Source: Azospirillum brasilense
GTDB lineage: Bacteria > Pseudomonadota > Alphaproteobacteria > Azospirillales > Azospirillaceae
Reading direction: 5' to 3'
NCBI RefSeq assembly: GCF_001315015.1
Contig: NZ_CP012915.1
Coordinates: 1,412,501 to 1,476,500 of the forward strand
DNA: 64,000 nucleotides
A program made the translations under genes and the position numbers. The notes beneath the pieces are model-generated. The model searched no databases and was not told the origin of the DNA. It worked only from the letters and a program-made list of their open reading frames with translations. This document shows positions 1-9,617 of the stretch, piece after piece (within the stretch, counting starts at the first letter, position 1; every line of letters begins with the position of its first letter).

Positions 1-362
1 TCGTCGCCGTGGCAGGCGTGCGCCAGATGCGTCAGCGTGTCGCTCATCGCGCGCAGTTCGGCAATCTTGGCCTCCAGCTCCGCCACATGGTCGAGCGCCA
101 CGCGCTTCACCTCGGCGCTGGAACGGCTGCGGTCCTGCCACAGCCCGACCAGGATCTGGATGCGCTCGATGCTGAAGCCCAGCGTCCGCGCCCGCTTGAC
201 GAAGCGCAAAACATTCACGTCGCTGGACGAATAGACGCGATAGCCCGCCGCCGTCCGCCCGGCCTCGGGGATCAGGCCGATGGACTCGTAGTAACGGATC
301 AGCTTGGCGTTCACGCCGGACGCCTTCGCCGCGTCGCCGATGGTCATGCCGCCCACGCTCAT
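1..362 (-). CDS. cueR: CueR-type MerR copper-responsive regulator (3' end beyond window)
   Basis: Copper(I)-sensing activator of the copper efflux genes beside it. About 121 residues are visible: an N-terminal MerR helix-turn-helix ([10 protein letters not shown], then [10 protein letters not shown] and [10 protein letters not shown]), a dimerisation helix, and the start of the C-terminal metal loop (HACHGD), whose first Cys matches the CueR ligand. The second Cys lies beyond the window edge, so the gene is partial. Its ATG overlaps the copA stop (ATGA, 359-362), so it is translationally coupled and is the last gene of the operon. The two CueR-like promoters upstream of copA and copZ are its probable targets. 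Copper rather than silver or gold specificity is inferred from the neighbours. Confidence 0.9.
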   Translation of the reverse strand, partial: MSVGGMTIGDAAKASGVNAKLIRYYESIGLIPEAGRTAAGYRVYSSSDVNVLRFVKRARTLGFSIERIQILVGLWQDRSRSSAEVKRVALDHVAELEAKIAELRAMSDTLTHLAHACHGD

Positions 363-2755
363 GGCTTCCACCCCCGCAGCGACAGGGCGTTCAACACGAC
401 GCTGACCGAACTCAGCGCCATCGCCGCCCCGGCCAGCACCGGGCTGAGCAGGCCCGACGCCGCCAGCGGGATGCCCACCAGATTGTAGATGAAGGCCCAG
501 AACAGACCCTGGCAGATCTTGGAATAGGTCCGGCGCGACACGTCGATGGCGCCGGCGACCAGCGCCGGATCGCCGCGCATCAGCGTGACCCCGGCGGTGT
601 GCATCGCCACGTCGGTGCCGGTCGCCATGGCGATGCCGACATCGGCGGCGGCCAGCGCCGGGGCGTCGTTGATGCCGTCGCCGACCATGCCGACGACCTT
701 GCCCTCCGCCTTCAGCGCCGCCACCACGTCGGCCTTGCCGTCCGGAAGCACCTCCGCGAAGACGCGGTCGATACCCAAATCAGCGGCCACCGCGCGGGCG
801 GCTCCTGCACTGTCGCCGGTGACCATCACCGTTTCCACCCCTTGCGCCTTCAGGGAGCGGACGGCGGCGCGGGCGCTTTCCTTCACCGTGTCGCCAAAGG
901 CGACGAGGCCCAGAACGCGCCGCTCCGGGGCCGTTTCGGCCAGCCAGGACACGGTGCGCCCGCCGGATTCCAGCGCCGCCGCCCGTGTCTCCAGCGCCGC
1001 GTCGGACAGGCCGCTTTCCACGATCAGCCGTTTGCTGCCCAGCAGAAGGGCGCGCGCCTCCACGGTCGCCGCTACGCCGCGCCCGGCCAACGCCTTGAAG
1101 CCCTCCGGTGCAGCGGCAGCCACGCCCCGTTCCGCCGCACGGTCGCGGACGGCGCGGGCGAGCGGATGCTCGCTGCCGGCTTGGAGCGCCGCCGCCAACC
1201 GCAAAACTTCCGCCTCTTCGAAGCCATCCGCGGCGACCAGATCGGTGACGCGGGGCTTGCCCTCGGTCAGTGTGCCGGTCTTGTCGAAGGCGACGGCGGT
1301 GATGGCGTGGGCGTGCTCCAGCGCCTCCGCGTCCTTGATGAGGATGCCGTGGCGGGCCGCCGCTCCGGTGCCGACCATGATGGCGGTCGGCGTGGCGAGG
1401 CCCAGCGCGCAGGGGCAGGCGATGACCAGGACCGACACCGCCGTGATGATCGCCGTCTCCGCATTGCCCGTGCCGATCCACCAGCCGGCCAGCGTCACCG
1501 CGGCGATGCCCAGCACCACCGGCACGAAGACCGCGGCCACCTTGTCGACCAGCCGCTGGATCGGCGCCTTGGACGCCTGCGCCCCCTCGACCATGCGGAC
1601 GATCTTGGCGAGCATCGTCTCGGCGCCCACCGCCACCGTCTCGACCAGCAGCAGCCCGTCCACGTTGATCGACCCGCCGGTGACGCGCGAACCCGGCGCC
1701 TTCTCCACCGGCAGGCTCTCGCCGGTCAGCATGGATTCGTCGACGCTGCCCACCCCCTCCGCCACGCGCCCATCCACGGGAATGCGCTCGCCGGGGCGGA
1801 CCGCCACGCGGTCACCGACGCGCACCTGGGCGATGGGCAGGTCCACCTCAACGCCGTCGCGGCGGACGCGGGCGGTGTCGGGGCGAAGCTGCATCAGCGC
1901 GCGGATCGCCGCCGCCGTCCGGCCCTTGGCGCGGGCCTCCAACCACTTGCCGAGCAGCACGAAGGTGATAAGGACCGCCGACGCCTCGAAATAGAGGTGC
2001 GGCGTGTGGCCCGGATGCGCCGTCAGCATCATGTAGACGCTGAGCCCCCAGGCTGCCGAGGTGCCGAGCGCCACCAGCAGATCCATGTTGCCGGACCCGG
2101 CGCGCGCCGCCATGAAACCGGCCCGGTAGAAGCGCCAACCCAGCCAGAACTGCACCGGGGTCGCCAGCAGGAACTGCGCCCAGGGCGGCAGCATCAGATT
2201 CAGCCCCAGCAGATCCCCCGCCATGCCGAGGACCAGCGGCGCCGACAGCGCGGCGGCGATCAGCACATGGTGGAGGTCCCGCCGGTTGCGGTCCTGCGCC
2301 GGGTCTTCCGCCGCCACGGCGGAGTCTGTCTCGGCAACGGGGGCGGCGGTGAAGCCGGTCATCTCCACGGCTTCGGCCAGCCGAGCGGCGTCCACCGTTC
2401 CGGCATAGGCGGTGACGTGCGCCCGTTCCGTCGCGAGGTTCACCGCGGCCGACTCCACCCCCGGCACGCGGAGCAGCGCCTTCTCGACGCGCGCGACGCA
2501 GGAGGCGCAGGTCATGCCGCCGACCGTCAGGTCGAAGTCCTGTCTCTGCGGTTCGAAGCCGACGTTTTCGATGGCCTCCGCCACCGCCCGCGGATCGGGT
2601 TCGCCCGCGAAGGCGACCCGCGCCCGTTCGGTGGCGAGGTTGACCGACACGCCGGTGACGCCCGGCAGGCGCGACAGCGCCTTTTCCACGCGCCCCACGC
2701 AGGAGGCGCAGGTCATGCCGGAAATGCCGATGTCGAGGTCGGTGGTGGCGGACAT
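359..2755 (-). CDS. copA: Copper-translocating P-type ATPase CopA
   Basis: Inner-membrane P1B-type ATPase (798 aa) that exports Cu(I) from the cytoplasm. Two N-terminal heavy-metal-associated domains each carry GMTCASC (near residues 13 and 81). Eight membrane segments are expected for the family. Visible motifs are TGES (actuator), the CPC metal motif in [19 protein letters not shown] (phosphorylated Asp) and [10 protein letters not shown] (hinge). The start at 2755 was chosen because AAAGGACGATC lies just before it; a longer frame to 2818 would run through the CueR operator and -35 box. It overlaps cueR by four bases. Confidence 0.96.
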   Translation of the reverse strand: MSATTDLDIGISGMTCASCVGRVEKALSRLPGVTGVSVNLATERARVAFAGEPDPRAVAEAIENVGFEPQRQDFDLTVGGMTCASCVARVEKALLRVPGVESAAVNLATERAHVTAYAGTVDAARLAEAVEMTGFTAAPVAETDSAVAAEDPAQDRNRRDLHHVLIAAALSAPLVLGMAGDLLGLNLMLPPWAQFLLATPVQFWLGWRFYRAGFMAARAGSGNMDLLVALGTSAAWGLSVYMMLTAHPGHTPHLYFEASAVLITFVLLGKWLEARAKGRTAAAIRALMQLRPDTARVRRDGVEVDLPIAQVRVGDRVAVRPGERIPVDGRVAEGVGSVDESMLTGESLPVEKAPGSRVTGGSINVDGLLLVETVAVGAETMLAKIVRMVEGAQASKAPIQRLVDKVAAVFVPVVLGIAAVTLAGWWIGTGNAETAIITAVSVLVIACPCALGLATPTAIMVGTGAAARHGILIKDAEALEHAHAITAVAFDKTGTLTEGKPRVTDLVAADGFEEAEVLRLAAALQAGSEHPLARAVRDRAAERGVAAAAPEGFKALAGRGVAATVEARALLLGSKRLIVESGLSDAALETRAAALESGGRTVSWLAETAPERRVLGLVAFGDTVKESARAAVRSLKAQGVETVMVTGDSAGAARAVAADLGIDRVFAEVLPDGKADVVAALKAEGKVVGMVGDGINDAPALAAADVGIAMATGTDVAMHTAGVTLMRGDPALVAGAIDVSRRTYSKICQGLFWAFIYNLVGIPLAASGLLSPVLAGAAMALSSVSVVLNALSLRGWKP

Positions 2756-2787
2756 GATCGTCCTTTCTTCGTCGTCAACCGGCACCC

Positions 2788-2818
2788 CAGATAAGGCTTC
2801 CAATGACTGGAAGGTCAA
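2788..2818 (-). promoter_or_regulatory. CueR-type promoter of copA
   Basis: On the minus strand: TTGACC (-35, 2813-2818), a 19-bp spacer and TATCTG (-10, 2788-2793). The spacer holds the inverted repeat CTTCC-n7-GGAAG (2797-2813). A 19-bp spacer with this dyad is the hallmark of MerR/CueR-activated copper promoters. No expression evidence is available from sequence. Confidence 0.88.
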
Positions 2819-2833
2819 GGGTGCCGAAAACCG

Positions 2834-3040
2834 TTACGCGACCGGCAGCCCTTCGGCCTCGAAGCCGGCCTTGTCGAGCGCCGTCCGCAAGGCGTCGGCG
2901 CTGGGCGCACCGCCGACGCGGACGTCCTTCGACTCCAGGTCGATCTGCACATCCTCGACCCCGGCGACGGTGCCGAGAGCGCGGCGGACGGAGGCAGCAC
3001 AGCCGCCGCAGGTCATGCCGGGAACCTTGAACGCAATCAT
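2834..3040 (-). CDS. copZ: CopZ-like heavy-metal-associated copper chaperone
   Basis: A 68-residue single-domain cytoplasmic copper chaperone expected to hand Cu(I) to CopA. The ferredoxin-like HMA fold is indicated by the N-terminal GMTCGGC motif (the two Cys bind Cu) and length typical of CopZ. A good ribosome site (GGGAAGGAG) precedes the ATG. It sits upstream of copA in the same direction, and each gene has its own CueR-type promoter, so copZ may be transcribed alone or with copA and cueR. Confidence 0.93.
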   Translation of the reverse strand: MIAFKVPGMTCGGCAASVRRALGTVAGVEDVQIDLESKDVRVGGAPSADALRTALDKAGFEAEGLPVA

Positions 3041-3074
3041 GACGAACTCCTTCCCAGAAGGTGGTGTTGCCGTC

Positions 3075-3105
3075 AGCTTCCGCCTTCCAGCGATTGGAAG
3101 GTCAA
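3075..3105 (-). promoter_or_regulatory. Second CueR-type promoter, upstream of copZ
   Basis: Minus strand TTGACC (3100-3105) followed by the dyad CTTCC-n7-GGAAG (3084-3100), the same half-sites and spacing as at copA. The -10 expected after 19 bp is GAAGCT (3075-3080), a weak match. The operator resemblance is strong and the -10 assignment tentative. Confidence 0.75.
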
Positions 3106-3177
3106 GAGGAAATTCGCAACCCGGTCACTGCCGTGGTACCGCCGGAACCAACCGCTCTGCCCGCGCATTCATGGGCC

Positions 3178-4017
3178 ATGGACATCACCCGCCAGCGCAG
3201 CTTTCTCCATGACGAAGCTCAATTCGCCCGCGCTTTGGCCCGCGCATCGGCGGGGGCGATCATTTTCGCCCTGCCGCTGCTGATGACCATGGAGATGTGG
3301 GAGCTGGGCTTCTACATGGACCGCTTCCGGCTGGCCCTGTTCATCCTGGTGACGCTGCCGGTGCTGTTCGGCCTGTCCTACTTCGCCGGATTCGAGGAGA
3401 CCTTCTGCTGGCAGGACGACCTGATCGACGCACTGTCCGCCTTCGCCGTCGGCTTCCTGATGTCGGCGGCGTTGCTGACCGTCTTCGCCATCGTGCGTCT
3501 GGACCAGCCGTTGCCGGAGATCATCGGCAAGATCGCGCTCCAGTCCGTGCCGGCCAGCATCGGCGCCATGCTGGCGCGCAAGCAGCTCGGCCAGCAGGAC
3601 GACCGCGACAAGGAGCGGCGCATCCGCTCCAGCTATCCGGGGGAACTGTTCCTGATGGGAGCGGGGGCGCTGTTCGTCGGCTTCAACGTCGCCCCGACCG
3701 AGGAGATGATCCTGATCTCCTACAAGATGTCGCCCTGGCACGCGGTGGCGCTGGCGGTGCTGTCGCTGGGGCTGCTGCACATCTTCGTCTACACGGTCGG
3801 CTTCGCCGGGCAGGAGAGCGCCGGGGACGACGGGTTCCTGTCCGTCTTCCTGCGCTTCTCGGTCGCCGGCTACGGCATCGCCCTGCTCATCAGCCTCTAT
3901 CTGCTGTGGACCTTCGAGCGGATCGCCGGCCTGTCGATGATGGAGCTGGTGACCGCCACGGTGGTGCTGGGCTTCCCCAGCGCGCTGGGCGCCGCCACCG
4001 CCCGCCTGATCGTGTGA
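3178..4017 (+). CDS. TIGR02587-like integral membrane protein
   Basis: A 279-residue inner-membrane protein of unknown function with about seven hydrophobic stretches (for example around residues 22-40, 44-62, 80-100 and in the last third). Composition and its pairing with the next gene match the conserved TIGR02587/TIGR02588 gene pair of alphaproteobacteria. The ATG at 3178 was chosen because the upstream part of the frame crosses the copZ promoter and looks non-coding; no clear ribosome site precedes it, so the start is uncertain. The next gene begins 14 bases after the stop, indicating an operon. Confidence 0.75.
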   Translation: MDITRQRSFLHDEAQFARALARASAGAIIFALPLLMTMEMWELGFYMDRFRLALFILVTLPVLFGLSYFAGFEETFCWQDDLIDALSAFAVGFLMSAALLTVFAIVRLDQPLPEIIGKIALQSVPASIGAMLARKQLGQQDDRDKERRIRSSYPGELFLMGAGALFVGFNVAPTEEMILISYKMSPWHAVALAVLSLGLLHIFVYTVGFAGQESAGDDGFLSVFLRFSVAGYGIALLISLYLLWTFERIAGLSMMELVTATVVLGFPSALGAATARLIV

Positions 4018-4031
4018 CGAGAGGGACGCCG

Positions 4032-4469
4032 ATGGCCGACATCCGCGAAAACGACATCGCCTCCGGGAGCGCCTCCAGGGACGAGGACGGCAGCGCGTCG
4101 GTCTCCCGGCTGGCCTGGATCTCGTCGGGGCTGGGGCTGCTGCTGTTCCTGGGATCGGTCGGGGTGCTGGGTTACGAGGGCATCACCCGCGGCAACGGCC
4201 CGCCGGTGATCACCGCCACGGTGGAGGCGGTGGTTCCCGCCGGCCCGCGCTGGCTCGCCCACATCCTGGTCACCAACGACGGCGGCAAGACCGGCGCGAA
4301 GGTCCAGGTGGAGGGCCAACTGATGGGGGGCGACGAAGCTCTGGAAACGTCCGTGGCCGAATTCGACTATGTGCCCGCCGGCTCCGAACAGAAGGGTGGC
4401 CTGTTCTTCGACCGCGACCCGCGGGCACACGATCTGCGCCTGCGCGTGCTGGGCTACGTGGAGCCCTGA
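4032..4469 (+). CDS. TIGR02588-like single-pass membrane protein
   Basis: 145 residues: a charged N-terminus, one membrane helix at about residues 28-50, then a periplasmic domain of about 95 residues predicted to be beta-rich. The family has no known activity. The preceding GAGGGACGCCG is a fair ribosome site. The gene pairs with the multi-pass protein upstream, and the two presumably work together at the membrane. Family assignment rests on gene pairing and topology, not on a search. Confidence 0.72.
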   Translation: MADIRENDIASGSASRDEDGSASVSRLAWISSGLGLLLFLGSVGVLGYEGITRGNGPPVITATVEAVVPAGPRWLAHILVTNDGGKTGAKVQVEGQLMGGDEALETSVAEFDYVPAGSEQKGGLFFDRDPRAHDLRLRVLGYVEP

Positions 4470-4529
4470 ACCAAGCGGGTCCCGGCCTGTTGTCCTGGCA
4501 CCGGAAACAGAGGACACCGAGATCCCGCG

Positions 4530-5090
4530 ATGACCCGCCTGACCATCGACGAGGCGCAGCAGCGCATCCGCCTTTTCCTGACCGGCGACATGGTGGAGGC
4601 GCTGCGCGCCGTGGACTATGAATCCCCGCCGCTGGCCGACCGGCCGTCCGGCCTGACGTTGGAGGCGGCACGGCGGGCCGCGGTGCGCTTCAGCCATGTC
4701 GAGGGGGCGTCCGACTGCCTGTACCGCGTGGACGCCTTCGACGAATCGCTGGTGATGCGGCTGCAACTGAACGTCCGCCGCTTCGTGGCGATCTATCAGA
4801 TTCCGGTCGCCGATCCGGTGGCCAGCGCCACCATCTCCCCGCATTTCGAACGCTGGGCCATCGGCGCCGGCCACGCCGGCTGGACCATCGGCTGGCGCGA
4901 CGGCACCGACCCCTGGCAACCCGACCGGCGCGCGGTGGAGACCTACTGCTACGCCATGCTGCCCGATGACTTCCTCGACAACCCGCTGGAGCAGCTCTAC
5001 TGGCGCACGGACCTCGTGCAGATGACCCGCGCCTTCATGCTGGAGGCCCGCCGCATGGGCATCCGCCTCGCTGCGCCAGAGGGGATGTGA
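4530..5090 (+). CDS. Conserved hypothetical protein
   Basis: 186 residues, soluble, with no signal peptide, membrane helix or motif that I recognise. It is rich in Asp, Arg and aromatic residues, and codon use matches the neighbours, supporting a real gene. It follows the TIGR02588-like gene by 60 bases in the same direction and could share its transcript. It converges with the pirin gene; a GC hairpin without a T-run lies in the 37-base gap. Confidence 0.7.
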   Translation: MTRLTIDEAQQRIRLFLTGDMVEALRAVDYESPPLADRPSGLTLEAARRAAVRFSHVEGASDCLYRVDAFDESLVMRLQLNVRRFVAIYQIPVADPVASATISPHFERWAIGAGHAGWTIGWRDGTDPWQPDRRAVETYCYAMLPDDFLDNPLEQLYWRTDLVQMTRAFMLEARRMGIRLAAPEGM

Positions 5091-5127
5091 AGACCCCCAC
5101 CCCAGTGGGGCAGGGGCCTTCCGCTCG

Positions 5128-5826
5128 TCAGGCCAGATCGAACAGCAGCACCTCGGCGCTGACCACGCCGTCCAGCGTCAGGGAGTCCTCCTTGCTGATC
5201 GCGGCGCCGTCGCCTTCCTTCAGGATCTCACCGTTCAGCCGGACCTGACCGCGGGCGACCTGCACCCAGGCGTGGCGGCCCGGACGCAGCTCGTGGGTCA
5301 CGCTGTCGCCCTCGTCCAGAAGCGTGGCGTAGAGGTCCACGTCCTGATGGATGACCACGCTGCCGTCGCGCCCGTCCTGGGAACCGACGAGGCGCAGGCG
5401 GCCCTGCTTCTCCTCCCGCTCGAAGGCCTTCTGCTCATAGCCGGGGACCATCCCCTCCTCGTTGGGCAGGATCCAGATCTGCAGGAAGTGCACCGGGTCC
5501 TTCTTGGACGCGTTGTACTCGCTGTGCCGGATGCCCGACCCGGCGCTCATCCGCTGCACGTCGCCGGGGCGGATGACCGAGCTGGTGCCCAGCGTGTCCT
5601 TGTGCTCCAGCGCGCCGTCCAGCACATAGGACACGATCTCCATGTCGGCGTGCCCATGGGTGGGGAAGCCGGCGCCGGGGATCACGCGGTCGTCGTTGAT
5701 GACGCGCAGCGCGCGGAAGCCCATGTGGGCCGGGTCGTAGTAGTGGCCGAACGAGAAGCTGTGCTTGCTGTTCAGCCAGCCCATGTTGACGGCGCCCCGT
5801 TCGTCGCGGTTGCGGATCGTGATCAT
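5128..5826 (-). CDS. Pirin family bicupin protein
   Basis: 232-residue cytosolic cupin protein of the pirin (YhhW) family; members are metal-binding and some act as quercetin 2,3-dioxygenases. The N-terminal cupin shows FSFGHYYDP, then [16 protein letters not shown] and IRHSEYN, supplying the His/Glu metal ligands. The C-terminal half is the second, degenerate cupin. The start at 5826 is preceded by GAGGAGGAG; an upstream extension to 5907 lacks a ribosome site. Substrate is unknown. Confidence 0.9.
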   Translation of the reverse strand: MITIRNRDERGAVNMGWLNSKHSFSFGHYYDPAHMGFRALRVINDDRVIPGAGFPTHGHADMEIVSYVLDGALEHKDTLGTSSVIRPGDVQRMSAGSGIRHSEYNASKKDPVHFLQIWILPNEEGMVPGYEQKAFEREEKQGRLRLVGSQDGRDGSVVIHQDVDLYATLLDEGDSVTHELRPGRHAWVQVARGQVRLNGEILKEGDGAAISKEDSLTLDGVVSAEVLLFDLA

Positions 5827-5995
5827 CTCTGCTCCTCCTCGTCCTGTGCGAGGCCCTGTGGCCCCTCGTCTGGAGAGGAATGTGCTCCCGTTTCCGCAAA
5901 ACAACAATTGCCGGAGTTGCGGCTTATCTGTTCCATGAGACGCAACAAACGGCTATGATGGCGGCTCCCCTCAACCAGCGTCGCCGACCACGATC

Positions 5996-6628
5996 ATGCC
6001 CGCCATCATCCCTGATGTTTCGCCCCTCCTCCTCGCCATGGACCTGACCGGGATCTTCATCTTCGGGCTGACGGGAGGGACGCTGGCCGTGCGGCATCGT
6101 CTGGACATCTTCGGCGTGATGGTGCTGGCGCTGGTGACGGCGCTGGCCGGCGGCGTGCTGCGCGACCTGCTGATCGGGGCGATCCCGCCGGCCACCATGC
6201 AGGACGAGCGCTACCTGATCACGGCGCTGGCCTCGGGCCTGTTCGCCTTCTTCTTCCACCCCTTCATCAACCGTCTGGTCAAGCCGGTGATGGTGCTGGA
6301 CGCCGCCGGTCTGGGCATCTTCGCGGTGGCCGGCTGCGGCAAGGCGCTGGCCTATGGGCTGGGGCCGCTGCCCGCGGTTCTGCTCGGCGTGCTGACCGCC
6401 TGCGGCGGCGGGCTGGTGCGCGACGTGCTGGTGGCCGAGGTGCCGCGCGTGCTGCGCGAGGAGATCTACGCGGTGGCCGCCCTGCTGGGGGCGGCGATCG
6501 TCATCGCCGGGGCCATGCTGGACCTGCCGAAGGCGCCGGTCGCCATCGCCGGGGCGGCGGCGGCCTTCCTGCTGCGGGTGGTCAGCGTGCTGCGCGGTTG
6601 GAGCGCGCCGCGCGCTCCCGGCTCATGA
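5996..6628 (+). CDS. TRIC-like / UPF0126 (YicG) membrane protein
   Basis: 210-residue inner-membrane protein with seven hydrophobic segments built from two repeats of three helices. The repeats show the family glycine motifs: AGGVLRDLL near residue 51 and CGGGLVRDVL near residue 138. Bacterial members are homologues of trimeric intracellular cation channels. It is divergent from the pirin gene across a 169-base gap. No strong ribosome site precedes the ATG, so a start at 6038 is possible. Confidence 0.9.
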   Translation: MPAIIPDVSPLLLAMDLTGIFIFGLTGGTLAVRHRLDIFGVMVLALVTALAGGVLRDLLIGAIPPATMQDERYLITALASGLFAFFFHPFINRLVKPVMVLDAAGLGIFAVAGCGKALAYGLGPLPAVLLGVLTACGGGLVRDVLVAEVPRVLREEIYAVAALLGAAIVIAGAMLDLPKAPVAIAGAAAAFLLRVVSVLRGWSAPRAPGS

Positions 6629-6671
6629 CATTTGCGGTGAACAACCAAAGGCTTCCGCTGTTGGAATGGGC

Positions 6672-6950
6672 ATGAGCGACACCGTGACCGACAACCCGGC
6701 CATGAGCCGGTTCGAACTGGACGTGAACGGCCAGACGGTCTTCGCGACCTACCGCCGCCGCGGCACCATCCTGCACATCCCCTATGTGGAGGCGCCACCG
6801 TCCCTGCGCGGCACCGGCGCCGCCGGGCGGCTGCTGGAGGGGGTGATGGCCATTGCCCGCGCCGAGGGGCTGACCATCGTCCCGATCTGCGGCTATGCCG
6901 CCAACTGGATGCACCGCCACCGCGAGCATCACGACCTGCTGGCGCGGTAA
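6672..6950 (+). CDS. Small GNAT-type N-acetyltransferase (COG2388-like)
   Basis: 92 residues, the short single-domain acetyltransferase type that includes human NATD1. The acetyl-CoA loop is visible as RGTGAAGRLL (around residues 48-57), followed by a conserved CGYAANWMHRH stretch. The acceptor is unknown. The ATG at 6672 was preferred to 6666 because GGAATGGGC spaces better as a ribosome site. Confidence 0.85.
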   Translation: MSDTVTDNPAMSRFELDVNGQTVFATYRRRGTILHIPYVEAPPSLRGTGAAGRLLEGVMAIARAEGLTIVPICGYAANWMHRHREHHDLLAR

Positions 6951-6953
6951 GCC

Positions 6954-7382
6954 TCACGACGGTCCCGGCGGCCGATGCCCGTCGGTCGCCGCGAACACCT
7001 CCTTGGCCGCGAACAGCCCGTTGAGAGCGGCCGGGAAGCCCGCGTAGACCGCCATCTGCATGAGGACCTCGACGATCTCGTCGCGGGTCAGCCCGACGTT
7101 CAATCCGGCCTCGATGTGCACCTTGAGCTGGGGTGCCGCGTTCCCCATGGCGGCGAGCGCCGCGATGGTGGCGATCTCGCGGGAGCGCAGATCGAGTCCG
7201 GGCCGCGAATAGATGTCGCCGAAGGGAAATTCGAACACATAGGTCGCGAAGTCCGGCGCGATGTCGGCCAGCGCCGCCACCACCTTGTGGCCGGCCTCGC
7301 CGTCGATTTCGGCAAGCGCCCGTTGCCCGCGCTCAAGCCGGCTTTCTTCGACCCCGGATGCGATCTTGGACAGGTGCGTCAT
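6954..7382 (-). CDS. Carboxymuconolactone decarboxylase family protein
   Basis: 142-residue all-helical protein of the CMD/AhpD-like fold. It shows the typical LRSREIATIAAL and KVHIEAGLNVGLTRDEIVEVLMQ segments. No CxxC redox pair is visible, so it resembles the PcaC/YurZ type rather than the AhpD peroxidase type; the real substrate is unknown. It starts inside the 3' end of the upstream merR gene (50-base overlap) with its own AGAGGAAG ribosome site, so the two are co-transcribed. Confidence 0.88.
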   Translation of the reverse strand: MTHLSKIASGVEESRLERGQRALAEIDGEAGHKVVAALADIAPDFATYVFEFPFGDIYSRPGLDLRSREIATIAALAAMGNAAPQLKVHIEAGLNVGLTRDEIVEVLMQMAVYAGFPAALNGLFAAKEVFAATDGHRPPGPS

Positions 7383-7746
7383 CGTCAGTCTTCCTCTGTT
7401 CCGTTTCGACGTAACCGTCGATCTTGGTATCGAGGACGAGAAGACAGGCGTTCAGCTCATCGACCCGGGCACGCACGCGCTCCCGGTGTTGCTCCAGCAA
7501 CGCCCGCCGTTCCGCTTCGGTCCCGGCGCCCTCCTCGCGCAGCGCCGCGTAGCGGAGCATGTCGCGGATCGGCATGCCGGTCGTCTTCAGCCGGCCGAGA
7601 AACTCGATCCAGGTCAGGATCGAGGCGTCGTAATCGCGGTGGCGGGACTGGTTCCGGTCGGCGTAGGGCAGCAGCCCGATCCGCTCATAGTAGCGGATGG
7701 TGTGGGCCGTCAGTCCCGAGCGTTTCGCGAGGTCCCCGATCTTCAT
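7333..7746 (-). CDS. MerR family transcriptional regulator
   Basis: 137-residue regulator with an N-terminal winged helix (KIGDLAKRSGLTAHTIRYYERIGLL) and a long dimerisation helix. There is no Cys-rich metal loop, so it probably senses a small molecule or redox state, as in NmlR-like regulators. The start at 7746 begins the conserved domain; an upstream in-frame ATG at 7773 lies too near the promoter. Its 3' end overlaps the CMD-family gene, its likely target along with itself. Confidence 0.88.
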   Translation of the reverse strand: MKIGDLAKRSGLTAHTIRYYERIGLLPYADRNQSRHRDYDASILTWIEFLGRLKTTGMPIRDMLRYAALREEGAGTEAERRALLEQHRERVRARVDELNACLLVLDTKIDGYVETEQRKTDDDAPVQDRIRGRRKPA

Positions 7747-7776
7747 GCGCGTCTGCTTCTCATCACGATGCACAGG

Positions 7777-7807
7777 ACGCTACGGGTTCGAGCGCGCTCT
7801 AAGTCAA
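7777..7807 (-). promoter_or_regulatory. MerR-type promoter of the merR-CMD pair
   Basis: Minus strand TTGACT (7802-7807), a 19-bp spacer and TAGCGT (7777-7782). The region holds a near-perfect dyad, TTAGAGCG/CGCTCGAA, at 7787-7802. The over-long spacer and central dyad are typical of MerR-regulated promoters, so autoregulation is likely. Confidence 0.75.
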
Positions 7808-7838
7808 GAGGGATTCGGTCACCGCGACCGCCAAGGCG

Positions 7839-8543
<705 letters not shown>

Positions 8544-8619
8544 GCGGGGTCTTGCGTCGTGGCGGCCTTGGGAGAAGGGCCGCCACCTTAGCGCAGGCGC
8601 CGCCGGAACCGAACGGCTT

Positions 8620-9363
8620 TTACTTCAGGAAAAACAGGACGCTCATCGCCAAGCCCACCCCAATGATGCCCGCGCGCAGGATGCGCGACGGTATCTTGCG
8701 CCCGACCCGCGCCCCGACATAGCCGCCGGCCACCGCCGCCACGGTCATCAGCGCGGCGTAGGACCACTCCACCGCCCCGCCGACCGCGTAGGCGGCGACC
8801 GCGATGGCGGTCAGCACGGCGGAGAACAGGTTCTTCAGCGCGTTCATGGCGTTCAGGTTGGTCATCCCGAACAGGCTCAACTGCGCCAGCAGCAGGATGC
8901 CGAGGCCGCCGTTGAAATAGCCGCCATAGACCGACACCGCGAACAGCGTGGCGAGCATCGCCCCCGTCCCGTGCAGCCCCACCGCCCGCAGCCGGGCCGC
9001 CAGCATGCCGCCGAAGGCGAACAGCGCGGTGGCAACCAGCAGCAGCCAGGGCACGATGCTGCGGAACACCGAATCCGGCGTGACCAGCAGCAGCGCCGCC
9101 CCGATCAGCCCGCCGGTCAGGCTGACCACCGACAGCGTGACCAGCCCGACCCCGCCCACCGGCTCCAGGTCGTGGCGGTAGCCGTAGACGCCGCTGGCGT
9201 AGCCGGGCAGCAAAGCCACCGTGCCGGTGGCGTTCGCCGCCACCGGTGGAACCCCGGCGTAGATCAGCGCGGGAAGGGTCAGGAAACTGCCGCCGCCGGC
9301 GACCGCGTTCATCGCCCCGGCCAGGAAGGCCGCGGCGAGCAGAAGAAGGGATGTCGTCACCAT
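8620..9363 (-). CDS. TauE/SafE family sulfite/organic-acid permease
   Basis: 247-residue inner-membrane protein with about eight hydrophobic helices. The conserved N-terminal signature AGAMNAVAGGGSFLTLPAL (around residues 16-34) and a second glycine-rich repeat near FNGGLGILLL are typical of the family. Members export sulfite, sulfoacetate or related anions. The start at 9363 excludes a Lys/Arg/Gln-rich extension reading into the intergenic repeat. Confidence 0.9.
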   Translation of the reverse strand: MVTTSLLLLAAAFLAGAMNAVAGGGSFLTLPALIYAGVPPVAANATGTVALLPGYASGVYGYRHDLEPVGGVGLVTLSVVSLTGGLIGAALLLVTPDSVFRSIVPWLLLVATALFAFGGMLAARLRAVGLHGTGAMLATLFAVSVYGGYFNGGLGILLLAQLSLFGMTNLNAMNALKNLFSAVLTAIAVAAYAVGGAVEWSYAALMTVAAVAGGYVGARVGRKIPSRILRAGIIGVGLAMSVLFFLK

Positions 9364-9399
9364 CGTTCGGGTCGTTGTCTTTTCTTGTTGTTTGTTTAT

Positions 9400-9609
9400 C
9401 CCCTCGCCCCTCCGGGGCTCGGAGCCGCCGGCCAAAGGCCGGTTGAACGCCGAAGGCGATCAAAGGCGGAGAGGGGATGCGAGGCTTGCGAGCAACCGGG
9501 TTAGGGTGAGGGGGCGCCCGTAGGGCGTCCAAGCACTGCAATGAGGGAGCGTTGTCGGCCTGCGGCCGCCCCCTCATCCCATACCCTTCTCCCCAGAGGG
9601 GAGAAGGGC
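9400..9609. repeat. Intergenic inverted-repeat element, copy 1
   Basis: GC-rich element filling most of the gap between the TauE/SafE and acyl-CoA synthetase genes. A core of about 76 bases (9504-9579) contains several palindromes (GGGCGCCC, GGCCTGCGGCC) and is about 90% identical by eye to the core at 33504-33582. The ends CCCTCGCCCCTCCGGGG and CCCAGAGGGGAGAAGGG resemble each other inverted. No ORF is plausible. It may act as a folded transcript end or an interspersed repeat; its function is unknown. Confidence 0.75.
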
Positions 9610-9617
9610 TCAACAAC

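Noticed and set aside
599..2794. Very long plus-strand open frame opposite copA
   Set aside because: It is a shadow of copA; composition is Arg/His/Gln-rich and has no domain, as expected for the antisense of GC-rich genes.
5091..5127. Hairpin between the hypothetical and pirin genes
   Set aside because: Stem CCCC-ACCCC/GGGG-CAGGGG has no T-run; not supported as a terminator.
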